A stretch of DNA of 64,000 bases, taken from assembly GCA_037128595.1 (NCBI GenBank), contig JBAXWB010000009.1:90955-154954 (forward strand), in the 5' to 3' direction. Under the pieces are notes generated by a model. The model was not told the origin of the DNA. It ran no database searches and saw nothing but the letters and a program-made list of their open reading frames with translations. Both the position numbers and the translations under genes were made by a program. Below are positions 51,838 to 61,612 of the stretch, piece by piece. How positions within the stretch are numbered: the first letter of the stretch is position 1; every line of letters begins with the position of its first letter. This DNA comes from a bacterium. GTDB lineage: Bacteria > Verrucomicrobiota > Kiritimatiellia > CAIKKV01 > CAITUY01.

Positions 51838-52878
51838 ATGGCCTTTGATCCTGGGGCGTTTGGCTTTAGCCACAGGATTGGCCGGTCCGTCACGCCAGGC
51901 GAAGTTGATGGAGAGGGTGGCCGGATGATCCGGAATGCCCCGTTCCCCGCCGCGGATCAAGGTATCCAGAAGTTCCACCGCACGCCGCCCCAGTTCGGCA
52001 TGGCTCAGAAAGAAGCCGGGATTGATGATCGGCGTTTCGGTGATCCACAGGTCATAAAAGGTCACTTTTTTCGGGGCCTGCCAGCCCGCATCACGCAGAA
52101 TCCAGTAAAAATAATTATTGAACCCGAGCACGACCTCGGGCTTCCACTCCTGCATCCACTTCCCCATTTCCCGGACCATCGCCAGGTGGAACTTCGGGTC
52201 AGCACCCGGGGGATCAAGGACACACAGCGGAATCCGTTGCGAATCTGAGACCTGGCGTTGCCGTTCCAAAAACGCCGCATACCGCTCATGATAATCGATG
52301 GCAAGGGGCATGTTGTACAGCGCCAGTCCAATCCGGCGATACCCTGCCGCCCGGGCCCGGTCCCACGCATCCTGCACCGCCTTGAAGTGGTTGGGCATCA
52401 CCAAATTGACCGGTGGCCGCTCATAGCCTTCACTGCAGGCCACGGCGATAAACCGCGACCAGTCAAAGGCCGCACAGAAGCCCGGCTTGAAAATCTGCGC
52501 GACAATCACCCCGAGAATCCCTCGACTATGGAGCACATCCGCCAGCCGCTGGGGGTCTGGATAGTCACGGATCTGGAACACTTCCAGCCCGTATCCCTGC
52601 GCCGCCGCACGCTCCCTCATCCCCTGCTCACCCTCAACCAGGCCATCCGCCAGTACCGCCAATGTGGATCCCAGATGCGTCGGTTGCCGGTTCCAACGAT
52701 GAGCCGAGAGAGCCGCCAGCATCGGATCGAACTGGTAACCAAGGTCAAGGGCGGCCTTACGGACACGTTCACGGGTGGCCGCCGGCAATTTCGGACTGTC
52801 CCGCAAGGCCAGGGAGGCCGTGGCGGTCGACACCCCGATCTGCGCAGCCACATCGCGCAATGTGATACGTTTGCTCAT
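51823..52878 (-). CDS. LacI-family transcription regulator
   Basis: A 351-residue LacI/GalR repressor. The N-terminal domain RITLRDVAAQIGVSTATASLALRDSPKLPAATRERVRKAALDLGYQ is complete with hinge helix. The C-terminal sugar-binding domain shows two lobes; the effector is unknown. It follows the transporter gene by 31 bp and is the last gene of the polysaccharide locus, so it likely controls that operon in response to a sugar. A possible operator, CGGTTAACC, lies 19 bp upstream of its start. Confidence 0.93.
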   Translation of the reverse strand: MSKRITLRDVAAQIGVSTATASLALRDSPKLPAATRERVRKAALDLGYQFDPMLAALSAHRWNRQPTHLGSTLAVLADGLVEGEQGMRERAAAQGYGLEVFQIRDYPDPQRLADVLHSRGILGVIVAQIFKPGFCAAFDWSRFIAVACSEGYERPPVNLVMPNHFKAVQDAWDRARAAGYRRIGLALYNMPLAIDYHERYAAFLERQRQVSDSQRIPLCVLDPPGADPKFHLAMVREMGKWMQEWKPEVVLGFNNYFYWILRDAGWQAPKKVTFYDLWITETPIINPGFFLSHAELGRRAVELLDTLIRGGERGIPDHPATLSINFAWRDGPANPVAKAKRPRIKGHKLLS

Positions 52879-52896
52879 TCCGGAAGTATGTCAAAA

Positions 52897-52905
52897 CGGT
52901 TAACC
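52897..52905. promoter_or_regulatory. Candidate LacI operator (CGGTTAACC)
   Basis: The GGTTAACC palindrome lies just upstream of the LacI start. CGGTTAAC also occurs at 51723-51730, 50 bp upstream of the promoter-like box of the truncated exported gene. Two copies are weak evidence. Confidence 0.3.
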
Positions 52906-52909
52906 CGGT

Positions 52910-55900
52910 TCAATCCCTCTTAGAGCCGTCACCGGTGAGATTCACGGCCGCATTCGCCGAAAGCGTGATGGGTTTTGTTGCAAACCATGCAAACACGGCT
53001 CCGAGCACAAAGGCCATCAAGCCAAGGATAGCGGTCAGCGCGGGAGCCAGCCAGGTGCTGTATTCCAAGGGCAACACGGTACGTGTCGGCACCTTGGGAT
53101 CGTAGAACAGTTTGGCCGTAGTGGGGAGTCCGTTCTCATCAAGCAACGGCATGGAGGGCTTGAGCTTGCACCCTACCCCACGGCGGAAGGCCACTTCCTG
53201 CCCGTCCGTCGCCTCGAACACAAACTCGTTATAAAACGTCCAACTGTAATCTTTGGCGTTGCTGACCGCCTTCATCTTGGCATTGAGTTCCGCCTGGTTC
53301 TTCATGACAAAATCCGGTTGGCCGGGTTTGCTGGCCACGACGGACACCGCGATCGCCTCCGTGGGCCGTCCCACCGCGAGCAACCGCAGATCCGGCCATG
53401 CCTGCTTGAAAGCCACCCCAACCACCAACAACCCCGCCAAAGCGAAAATAACTTTTGGGATCAGGTAGCCTGGGGTGTAGGTCTCCGGGGAACTGGTTGA
53501 GACTCGAACCGGGGCGACTACCTGACCTGCCTCCGGGCCAATCATCGACGTGAGCGGAGTATTCATCTGTTTATCACTCCTGGCTTCTTCCGCCCCCCAT
53601 TTTTTCACGACCCCGATCTTTTCCTGATGAATGAAATACATGACGAGGCCGAATCCACAGATGACCAGGGCAAATACGTAGAGGTATCCGGACATATAAT
53701 TATACTTGAGGGGGACTACCCCCTGATCAATCACAGGCGCAGGTACCGTCAGCTTGAGCGAGGCACATTCCAAGCGGATCCTATCCAGCACTTTGGCCGT
53801 CCACACGCCCCTGTCGCCCACCGTTTCATCATCGGCAACGACGATGAGGTGTACCCCATTCCGCCCGGCAAGTGCGGCGGTGCGCGCGTGACTGATCAGC
53901 CCCCCCTTACAGACATTGCGGGCAAGGGATATCAACTTCTGGTCAGGCGGCGGCAAATCGACAAATCGGGAAAGCAAGGCATTCATTACCCGGGATATGG
54001 GTGACATGAAGTTCCTGACCGGATCCTCAACCAAGGCAAGCTCAATAACTGCCGCCGGCTTGATCGCAACAGCGGATACCGGGGTCGCGTGGGCCATCAG
54101 GCCGGGAGCCGTTTCATCGCCAAGACGGATCAACCGCTGGCAAAGGGCACGCATGATGTCGTTCGGGTCCTTGTCCGCCGGCAGAAGGGTAGAGACCGAA
54201 AACGCAAACCCACGCTCCAGACGTATCGAGCCAAGGCTGATGGCGGCAGGGTCTTCCGCCCTTAACCGTTTATTCAGTTGGTCGACTTCCTTGTCTTTAG
54301 GTTTACGGGTGGTAAGCACTAACGAAACCACCGCCCGGGCAGGGGTGTTACTGAGGAGTGCCGTCCCCTCCTTCATGAGATGCTGATCCAAACCACGGAG
54401 GACTTCCGCGCGCCATTGCGCCGAACGTTTTTCGATGGCCAGCTTCAGCTGTTCATTCTCGGCACATAGCGCCTCCAGCTCTTTTTCGCGCCGGACCATC
54501 GTATCCCCTGCACTTCCACGCTTCCGATCCAACGCTGTTTTCGCATCAAGCGCGTCGATCGTATTCTTGAGCTCATCCCTCCGCTTCATTTTCGCTTCGC
54601 CGTCAGCGTCACGCAGGCGGATTTCGTAACACACGCCATTATCCTTAACAATCCCATTGGCATACCAGGGCCTGGCAACAATATCACGGGTGGCAGCGGG
54701 GGCTCCGTCAGGGGTGACCAGATGATCGAGATACAGAATCTGCGCCACCTGGGGTTGCTGCATTTCCGTTTCGAGACACACACGCACCATTTCACCAGCC
54801 GGCGGTTGAAAAAGTTTTGCCCAGCACAACAGGAAAACCCCCAACCCGTTCGTCGTGAAAAAGCCCACAATCCCCGCCACAATGCCGCAGCCGGCACTAT
54901 AGGTTCCCATTAAATTGCGGGGAATATAGTCGTATACCAGCGGATAATAAACCATCCCCCCGATAATGCCGACGATACAGGTGGTTTCTCCGAAAAATAT
55001 GATTTCCACTAGCGACGGCCGCTGGTCAGGTAAATACCACGTGACAAAAGCGAAATAGCTGAGCGTTAGAACCGAGACAATGCCGACACACGTGAGCCAA
55101 ATCCGCATGCGGTGCTGGCGTCCCTTGTCGGCAAAAATCCCGATAATCGGAATGAGAAAAAGATTGATGATCCCGCCGAACGCAATATTAATGCCCATTT
55201 CCTGAAAACTATATCCCCACTGATTGATATACAGCAGGGTCCCCAAACTTCCCAGACTTGCCCCCAGCAACGTCGTGGCGATCATGAAAATGTACAGGTA
55301 GCGTAACTGGGGAATGGTCATGGCCTTCCAGGCCTTTTTGATATTGAATTTCTCGCCAGTAATCGTACTCCTGGGGTGCACTTCATGAATCCCGAAAAAG
55401 TAGTAAAACACCACAATCAGCAGCCCGAGCGCCGCACTCCAATACAGGATCTTGATCCCGCTGATCTGTCCTCCCAGAAAAGGAATGACCTCATCGAACC
55501 GGCCGATCACGGCCAGGGAAAACACAATATTGATAATCGTGTTGACCCAGGTATTCATGGCGGAAGAGCGCCCACGCATATCCGGCGGGATAATCTCCAG
55601 CTTTAGGGCCTCAAAAGGCGTTCCAAAAGCTCCAATAAACGCCGCAATACACATGAGGGCCAGAAACGCCCACACATTGGGCGCCAACGGGTAGAAAAAC
55701 ATCACAAGGGCCATCGCCGAAAAGTTGATGATCAGGAAAATCTTACGGCGTCCCCACCGCGTCCAGATGCGGTCGGACATGAACGAAATATAGGGACCGA
55801 CCGGAATGAACAAGAATATCAGGCCCGGCAGGGAGAAAAAGAAGGTCAAGGCCGCAGGATTATCAATCAGCCGGTTGAGAATGAAGAAATTAACACCGTT

Positions 55901-55990
55901 AACCTGAATCATGAAGTAGAAAAGGGCCCAAGGCACCGTGATCATGATCAGCCAAAGAAATGGAATTTGATTCTGACGAGTGACAAGCAT
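52910..55990 (-). CDS. MFS (GPH-type) sugar transporter with large soluble insertion
   Basis: A 1026-residue protein. Residues 1-395 are eleven helices of an MFS transporter of the glycoside-pentoside-hexuronide type (DRIWTRWGRRKIFLI is the loop 2-3 motif; IPPDMRGRSSAMNTWVN follows). Between helix 11 and the last helix (768-786) sits an insertion of about 370 residues: a coiled coil at 465-530, then a mixed alpha/beta part. Residues 840-1026 add two further membrane segments around a soluble domain. It probably imports sugars or oligosaccharides released by the neighbouring glycosidases. The insertion has no known counterpart that I recognise. Confidence 0.82.
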   Translation of the reverse strand: MLVTRQNQIPFLWLIMITVPWALFYFMIQVNGVNFFILNRLIDNPAALTFFFSLPGLIFLFIPVGPYISFMSDRIWTRWGRRKIFLIINFSAMALVMFFYPLAPNVWAFLALMCIAAFIGAFGTPFEALKLEIIPPDMRGRSSAMNTWVNTIINIVFSLAVIGRFDEVIPFLGGQISGIKILYWSAALGLLIVVFYYFFGIHEVHPRSTITGEKFNIKKAWKAMTIPQLRYLYIFMIATTLLGASLGSLGTLLYINQWGYSFQEMGINIAFGGIINLFLIPIIGIFADKGRQHRMRIWLTCVGIVSVLTLSYFAFVTWYLPDQRPSLVEIIFFGETTCIVGIIGGMVYYPLVYDYIPRNLMGTYSAGCGIVAGIVGFFTTNGLGVFLLCWAKLFQPPAGEMVRVCLETEMQQPQVAQILYLDHLVTPDGAPAATRDIVARPWYANGIVKDNGVCYEIRLRDADGEAKMKRRDELKNTIDALDAKTALDRKRGSAGDTMVRREKELEALCAENEQLKLAIEKRSAQWRAEVLRGLDQHLMKEGTALLSNTPARAVVSLVLTTRKPKDKEVDQLNKRLRAEDPAAISLGSIRLERGFAFSVSTLLPADKDPNDIMRALCQRLIRLGDETAPGLMAHATPVSAVAIKPAAVIELALVEDPVRNFMSPISRVMNALLSRFVDLPPPDQKLISLARNVCKGGLISHARTAALAGRNGVHLIVVADDETVGDRGVWTAKVLDRIRLECASLKLTVPAPVIDQGVVPLKYNYMSGYLYVFALVICGFGLVMYFIHQEKIGVVKKWGAEEARSDKQMNTPLTSMIGPEAGQVVAPVRVSTSSPETYTPGYLIPKVIFALAGLLVVGVAFKQAWPDLRLLAVGRPTEAIAVSVVASKPGQPDFVMKNQAELNAKMKAVSNAKDYSWTFYNEFVFEATDGQEVAFRRGVGCKLKPSMPLLDENGLPTTAKLFYDPKVPTRTVLPLEYSTWLAPALTAILGLMAFVLGAVFAWFATKPITLSANAAVNLTGDGSKRD

Positions 55991-56058
55991 CTATCATTTC
56001 TCCCCAATGCATCCTGATAACTCTAAAACACTGGCGGCCCACAGGGCCGCCAGTGACT

Positions 56059-58575
56059 TCATTTCAACAAACCAATCACTACGGGTTCCCGCAGGAGGCC
56101 TGACGCCTCAAATTGAACATAATTGGACGTTTCGACCGTATGGATCTTGAAGGCAACCGGCTGTCCCCCAACCGCGACCTCAGCGACGCGCGCCCCTGCC
56201 GGCAGCAGGCAATTCACCTGAGTCTGCTCCATGCTCCCGGTGACATCCAGCAGGATCCGCCGCTTGGCAGGTTCATACCGGTACTGATAGGCGCAATACC
56301 CTCCCGACGCGGGATACTGGAGCACAACCTCGGCCTTCTTTGCGGGCGTGGCGCTCCATCGGGGGGCGATGCGTGCCTGCGAGAACGCCCGGCCCGTATC
56401 TTCCACTCCTGCCAGCCCATCCGTAAGGGCATACAAGACCGCCGCCTGGGACCAGCTGTCGGGCAACCCATACGAGCGGATACGTGGCTCGAATGCCACC
56501 GGTTGATCACTGGCGGAAATCGCCGCCAGCACCATGCCCGTCTCCTGGCCGCCATCGGCCGTTGCCACCCGGATCCCGACAATCGGCTTATCAGGATGCG
56601 GATTATTCCAACCAAACATCATCAGCCCCACGTTCGACCATGAGGGGTTCTTGCCCCGCCAGGCGACACGCACTATTTCCCGGTCCAGCCCTTTGTCGGA
56701 GATGCCCCACCAATGACTGATCTCGTGCTGATTTCGGATCCAAAGGCGCATTTCGGTTCCATCCGCATACCTGACGTCATAGAGCCCCACCACCGCATGA
56801 GGGGGCAGCGCCCGGGATGTCGCCTGCATGAAATACAAACTGCGTGCCTTGATTTTTTTAACCGGGACGGTGGCCTCCCGAGGTACATCTGCCCGCCCTG
56901 AGTCGATATGCAACACCGCCCTGCCCTCATTCCGGCGAGGATCGCCCACCGTGAATTCAATGGCCCCATACCGCCGGCGCCCGGTCGGCAGGTTCCGCAT
57001 ATCATTCTCATTCTCATTCACCCATGCCGGAACGGCCGCAGAGGCACCATCCTTCAACCCGCGGTTCGCCACACCGGCCAGGCTGATGGCCGTAAAGCGC
57101 GTCTTTGGCAACTTGGGAAGCGCTGGTAACCGCCGATAGGACTGATGCATGGCCCCACCATCGCGTTCGGAAAGTGCCCAGACCCGCTCCAGGATATCCA
57201 CGCCATAGGCTTCACGGCCATGCTCAAACGCCGCGCGCGAAAGCTCCCCGGCAATAATCGGGCAAATGGAGCCATTCATGTAATCCCCCCAGATACTGGC
57301 CCCTGAACCCTCGGCCGGCCATTGATCAAGCTGGTAGGGCGGATCCATCGTCCACCATTCGGCAAAACTGTTGTTGCGTTCCTGTTGGCGACGCCGCTGG
57401 TATTCATCAATGATTTTGACCGCCATGGCATGGGTGGGAAGCCCGCGATTGATGGTATACCCGAGCGACAAACTCATGCGCTTGCGCTCATCACCCACCT
57501 TGGCGTAGACCGCCTTTGGGTCCAGCGTCTCCGGAATCATGTGGCCATAGGTATTCCCGAAGAACAGGGCCTTGTTCGCCCGTTGCCGCAGGGCTTCCCC
57601 TTCCTTGCGTAACGCGCCGGCCCGCTTCGAGTCCCCCAGATGCTCGATCATATCCGCCAAACGCCAGTAGGAGGAATACACGCCCGAATTATCGCCGTGA
57701 AACAGGAATTGCGGATCACCGGGCTTGACGCAACGGTGGTCCCCTTTATAGAAAACCGGATTGGTGAAATCCCAGGAGTCCATGCACATGGAGCGGTGCA
57801 CCAGCCCCGCCTTCCGGCTCCAGCGCACAGGATGTGTGGTGTTGTACTTCAGCGCTTTTTCCAGCCGGGGGATCTGTTGCGCCATCCAGGCGTCGTCCCC
57901 GCTCGCCTTCCAGGCCTGCCACACCCCTTCCGTGTAAAGAAATTCGCAGTCAGCTTCCACGGGTATGCGGCGCACAATGTAGCGGCCCCCGTCTTCATAG
58001 CGAAAGTACTCTTTCCCCAACGCCTCGCCGAACCAGGTCCGTCCGGGGTAATTGGTATTCTGATAAACATTATCCCAGACCATGCCATTGGGCTCCTGGG
58101 TCTCCATCCAATAATCCATGGCTGACTTCACATCTTCCATGAAGTACTTCATCCCCTTGAGCGTATGCACATGGTCGCGCCCCCAGATGACCAGCATATG
58201 ACGCAATTTTCCTCGCAATACCCAATGCCGGGCTTCGTCATTCGTAGCCAACAGGGTGGCAAGCCGCTCCATCAGTTTTCCATAGGGCCCCTGATCACAG
58301 TGAATACGCGTGGCCGCCTTAAGGGTGAAGGCGGTCTCCACCAGCACTGAACTGAGCGGGGAGAGTACACGTACTGAATGGAGACCGGCCGTCCCGCGGG
58401 CCTTGAACCGCACGCGTTGCCCCGGCCGGATGGCGCACCGGACATATTCGCGCCGCGCCGCATCTTCAATCACCAACTGGTATCCCGTGGCCGTGCCGAC
58501 ATTCAACTGCACCGTGCCGCTCTCGAAAGGGACCCACTCGGCGGTCTTGCGGTTCGTCTTGGTTAGTTCGATCAT
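56059..58575 (-). CDS. Six-hairpin glycosidase-like protein
   Basis: About 838 residues. A short beta-rich N-terminal domain precedes an (alpha/alpha)6-barrel resembling amylo-1,6-glucosidase/GH63/GH94-like enzymes (RGKLRHMLVIWGRDHVHTLKGMKYF, SMCMDSWDFTN, WPAEGSGASIWGDYMNG), then two beta-sandwich domains. Catalytic acids cannot be assigned with confidence. No signal peptide is present after the chosen start, ATG 58575, which has AAAGGA upstream; the longer start at 58680 would run through a hairpin repeat. It stands between the transporter and a secreted protein, so it acts in glycan breakdown. Confidence 0.75.
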   Translation of the reverse strand: MIELTKTNRKTAEWVPFESGTVQLNVGTATGYQLVIEDAARREYVRCAIRPGQRVRFKARGTAGLHSVRVLSPLSSVLVETAFTLKAATRIHCDQGPYGKLMERLATLLATNDEARHWVLRGKLRHMLVIWGRDHVHTLKGMKYFMEDVKSAMDYWMETQEPNGMVWDNVYQNTNYPGRTWFGEALGKEYFRYEDGGRYIVRRIPVEADCEFLYTEGVWQAWKASGDDAWMAQQIPRLEKALKYNTTHPVRWSRKAGLVHRSMCMDSWDFTNPVFYKGDHRCVKPGDPQFLFHGDNSGVYSSYWRLADMIEHLGDSKRAGALRKEGEALRQRANKALFFGNTYGHMIPETLDPKAVYAKVGDERKRMSLSLGYTINRGLPTHAMAVKIIDEYQRRRQQERNNSFAEWWTMDPPYQLDQWPAEGSGASIWGDYMNGSICPIIAGELSRAAFEHGREAYGVDILERVWALSERDGGAMHQSYRRLPALPKLPKTRFTAISLAGVANRGLKDGASAAVPAWVNENENDMRNLPTGRRRYGAIEFTVGDPRRNEGRAVLHIDSGRADVPREATVPVKKIKARSLYFMQATSRALPPHAVVGLYDVRYADGTEMRLWIRNQHEISHWWGISDKGLDREIVRVAWRGKNPSWSNVGLMMFGWNNPHPDKPIVGIRVATADGGQETGMVLAAISASDQPVAFEPRIRSYGLPDSWSQAAVLYALTDGLAGVEDTGRAFSQARIAPRWSATPAKKAEVVLQYPASGGYCAYQYRYEPAKRRILLDVTGSMEQTQVNCLLPAGARVAEVAVGGQPVAFKIHTVETSNYVQFEASGLLREPVVIGLLK

Positions 58576-58593
58576 AGAGATTCCTTTATAGCA

Positions 58594-58681
58594 GGCGCCG
58601 ACAGAGCGGCGCCCTCCATTGAATACATCAAAACATCGTTTATGAGAAATATTTAATGGAGGGTGCCGCTCTGTCGGCACC
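58594..58681 (-). repeat. 32-bp inverted repeat with wobble-compatible differences
   Basis: Arms 58594-58625 and 58650-58681 are inverted copies (GGCGCCGACAGAGCGG... against ...CCGCTCTGTCGGCACC) with only three differences and a 24-base loop. All three differences become G-U pairs in minus-strand RNA, so a transcript of the operon would fold into a nearly perfect stem here. It lies between two genes of the operon and may stabilise or terminate the message, or be a small mobile repeat. Confidence 0.7.
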
Positions 58682-58699
58682 GGTTCGGGAGGCAGACTC

Positions 58700-61576
58700 T
58701 TACCGGATCATGTATACCGCGCCGGATGTCGGATAGAAACTGCCATCCAGCATGGAGTTGACCGTGAGGTCATCCAGAATGCCATCGCCGCCACCGGTCA
58801 TCTTGAAGGCGGCCAGCACATGATTCGTCTGCACCATATAGAACCACGCCCCACCCAGGCTGCCGCCCGGCGCCGTCCAGCCGCGCGAATCGGTTACCGC
58901 CGAACCCTGGTTCACCATGAGCCGGAACATGTCGTGCGTGTAATCATTCTCGATCGTAAACCGGGACCATTGCGACGTGCTGATGGCGGGGGCATTGGAC
59001 AACGTGATCCATTCGTTGACAGCCGGGCCGCCACTACGGGTCTGTTGCCAGACCACCAGCTCGCCATTGGTCCTGACGTAGAAAGCCCATTGCTGATTGG
59101 TATCCCCCACCGGCGCTTCGCTCATGGGCACGGGTATCGTCATGAACTCCAGATACACATTTGCCGCCGTCTCACTGTGAACCGCCACCCGCAGGGAGTC
59201 CTGCACGTAAAGCTCATTGGTATGCGTCGCTGATGAAATCGGATACGTGTGACCCGGCGACACATAAGACGCCAGACTGCTCGTCAACGCCAAGCCATTG
59301 GTTACGATTCCTGCGGTGACGGAATTGCCGAGCCAACCATTCGTCCCGGATATCTGTAGGCCCGCATGGTACCCTTCAAATGACTCCTGATAGGGCATGA
59401 CGTTGAAAAAGCCTGAGTCCGTGATGAAGGTGATGCCGATGGCCGTATTGGCGTATCCATTGACATAGACGGCATTCCCTGCGGTAAACGCGGTGTTGTT
59501 AAACGTAAAGCTAATGGTCGACACGCTGTCACCCGGGGCATTGGCCGTTGCGCGCCCGGAGAACTGTATGCTCAACTGGGTCGCCGAAATCTTGGTAATC
59601 ACCGCCGTCAGCCCGGATGGCACATTCCCCACGGTGATTTTGCTGGCCGTCACAAAGTCACTGTTATCGGCACCCGTCAGGGTGTCCCCTGTCAGGGTGA
59701 TCGTCGCCGGACTGCGGTTATCTATGGCCCCGCCGGAAATCTCCGTGAAACTCGTCCTGCTATAGGCCAATGAGCGCGGATTCGTGAACTGGATCTGCAG
59801 ATTCGACAGTGAGTAATTCGTTACACCCGCCGCATTCGCCCCCACAAAGGCGGTATTGAGGAAGGTAATCCCCAGATTCGCAATATTGTTCGCCACCGCA
59901 TGAGCATTGGCCGTCCCGGAGAAGCTCACCGTGGCATCTTGCGCCGTGGCGCCGCGCACCACATGCAGTCCAAGCGAGGCTGGCAGATTCGCGGACGTCA
60001 CCTTGCCACTGGCCACCAGGTCCTCCCCATTGGTCGCATTAAATGATTTATTCACCAATGTCAGCGTCGTGCCGCTTATGGCCCCGTTATTCGCCACCGT
60101 TTCCGTGAAGATAGTCGTGCCATAGCTTAACGTGGACGGATCGATGAATGACACGCTCAGATTGGTGCTGACATTAAACACACTCGAGGCCGGAACGATG
60201 TTGAACGCCCCATTCAGGAAGGTCAGGTTCAGGGTTGATATATTTTGCGCGATGTTATGCTGAGTCGCCGCCCCCAGAAGTCTGAACTGCACTTGCGTGT
60301 CACTCAACATAATGGCCTCGCTGATCAGTCCTGCCGGCAGATTCCCGATCGCCAACTTCGCCGCGTTCGTCGCGAAGTCCTCGCCCACCGTTCCCGCGAA
60401 AGTCCCATTCGTAAGGGTGATCAGCAACGGGGAACTGTTATCAATCGAGCCGTTGTTGGTGCTGGTTTCATAAAAATGGTTCGTGCTGTAGCCCAGGCGG
60501 GGGGTATTCAGGAACGTCAGCGCCACGTTGGTCTGGCTTCCCATCACATCCCAGGCATTGCGCATCGTGAACGCCGTATCAGCCAGTTGAACAAGCAGAG
60601 TGGTACTGTTGACGGCCTCATGTGCCAGCGCCGTATTGGTCAGGGTCATGGACAACTGTGTCGGGCTCACCCGTTGCACCACCGCCACCAGATTGGCGGG
60701 AAGCCCGCTCACCGTGGCTTTGCCGGAGGCGGTAAAGTTTTCATTTAGAGCGCCGTTAAAGGTATCGACTGCCAGCGTAATCAATAAAGGCGAACTGTTA
60801 TCAACTGCCCCGTTATTGGTCACACTCTCCGTGAAATTCGTCCGGCTCCAGGTCAACGACCGCCGGGCCACCACCACATCGTCAATAAACGCCGGGGCCG
60901 CCTCGGCCAATACCCGGGACATAAAGCCATTGGTCTGCACCATATAGAACCAGGAGCCGGACGCGCTTGCGCCCCCGGCGGTCCAGCCGGTCGCGTCCGT
61001 CAGAGCGGATCCCTCGTTCACCACGATCTGGAACATCTTATTGGAATAGTCGTGAACGACAGTGAACCGGCTCCAGTCATTGGTGCTGATGACCGGGCTG
61101 GCCGCCAGCGTGCGCCACTCATTGCTGCCCGCCGTCCGGTTATAGTGCCAGAGCGTCAGGAGGCCATTGGTCGCGATGCAGAAGGCATACTGCTTATTGG
61201 TATTCCCTGTGGGAGGCGTTTCCGACCAGGTCGGACGGACCATGAAATCCACCTTCACCACCCCGCCGGTCGTACTCTGGATATGGTTGACCAGCTCGGC
61301 GTTCAGCACCACCACATTGGTGTGAGAGCCGGATAAAGGCAGGGATTTGCCTGAGACAGGATAATTCGTCAGGAGGTTCACCACCTCCTGAGTGGAGGTA
61401 ACTGCACCAGCGTCACCTTGAGATCCGGTCCACCCGTTGGTCCCATCCAGCAAGGAGCCATTGGTGAAGGTCTCGAACGAGTCGGACCAGGGGGCTGAAT
61501 TCGTGACAGCCCCTAAGGCACCTGATGCGCCCGCCAGCATCACGGCCAATCCCAACCATTGAAAATATCTTTTCAT
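58700..61576 (-). CDS. Secreted protein: ConA-like domain, four beta repeats, ConA-like domain
   Basis: A 958-residue exported protein with a signal peptide (WLGLAVMLAGASGALG). Residues about 30-250 and 735-935 are two related concanavalin/LamG-like domains that share SFETFTNG/SFEGYHAG, NEWRTL/NEWITL and WFYMVQTN. Between them are about four repeats of 115-120 residues, each beginning near FTExxxNNGAIDNSSPLLITL and ending in a TFLNT strand. It is probably a surface or matrix protein that binds carbohydrate. No sorting signal (PEP-CTERM, LPXTG or barrel) is at the C-terminus. Confidence 0.75.
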   Translation of the reverse strand: MKRYFQWLGLAVMLAGASGALGAVTNSAPWSDSFETFTNGSLLDGTNGWTGSQGDAGAVTSTQEVVNLLTNYPVSGKSLPLSGSHTNVVVLNAELVNHIQSTTGGVVKVDFMVRPTWSETPPTGNTNKQYAFCIATNGLLTLWHYNRTAGSNEWRTLAASPVISTNDWSRFTVVHDYSNKMFQIVVNEGSALTDATGWTAGGASASGSWFYMVQTNGFMSRVLAEAAPAFIDDVVVARRSLTWSRTNFTESVTNNGAVDNSSPLLITLAVDTFNGALNENFTASGKATVSGLPANLVAVVQRVSPTQLSMTLTNTALAHEAVNSTTLLVQLADTAFTMRNAWDVMGSQTNVALTFLNTPRLGYSTNHFYETSTNNGSIDNSSPLLITLTNGTFAGTVGEDFATNAAKLAIGNLPAGLISEAIMLSDTQVQFRLLGAATQHNIAQNISTLNLTFLNGAFNIVPASSVFNVSTNLSVSFIDPSTLSYGTTIFTETVANNGAISGTTLTLVNKSFNATNGEDLVASGKVTSANLPASLGLHVVRGATAQDATVSFSGTANAHAVANNIANLGITFLNTAFVGANAAGVTNYSLSNLQIQFTNPRSLAYSRTSFTEISGGAIDNRSPATITLTGDTLTGADNSDFVTASKITVGNVPSGLTAVITKISATQLSIQFSGRATANAPGDSVSTISFTFNNTAFTAGNAVYVNGYANTAIGITFITDSGFFNVMPYQESFEGYHAGLQISGTNGWLGNSVTAGIVTNGLALTSSLASYVSPGHTYPISSATHTNELYVQDSLRVAVHSETAANVYLEFMTIPVPMSEAPVGDTNQQWAFYVRTNGELVVWQQTRSGGPAVNEWITLSNAPAISTSQWSRFTIENDYTHDMFRLMVNQGSAVTDSRGWTAPGGSLGGAWFYMVQTNHVLAAFKMTGGGDGILDDLTVNSMLDGSFYPTSGAVYMIR

Positions 61577-61612
61577 GACGTCCCCCGCTCCGAAATCTTG
61601 CCGCCCCCGCGG

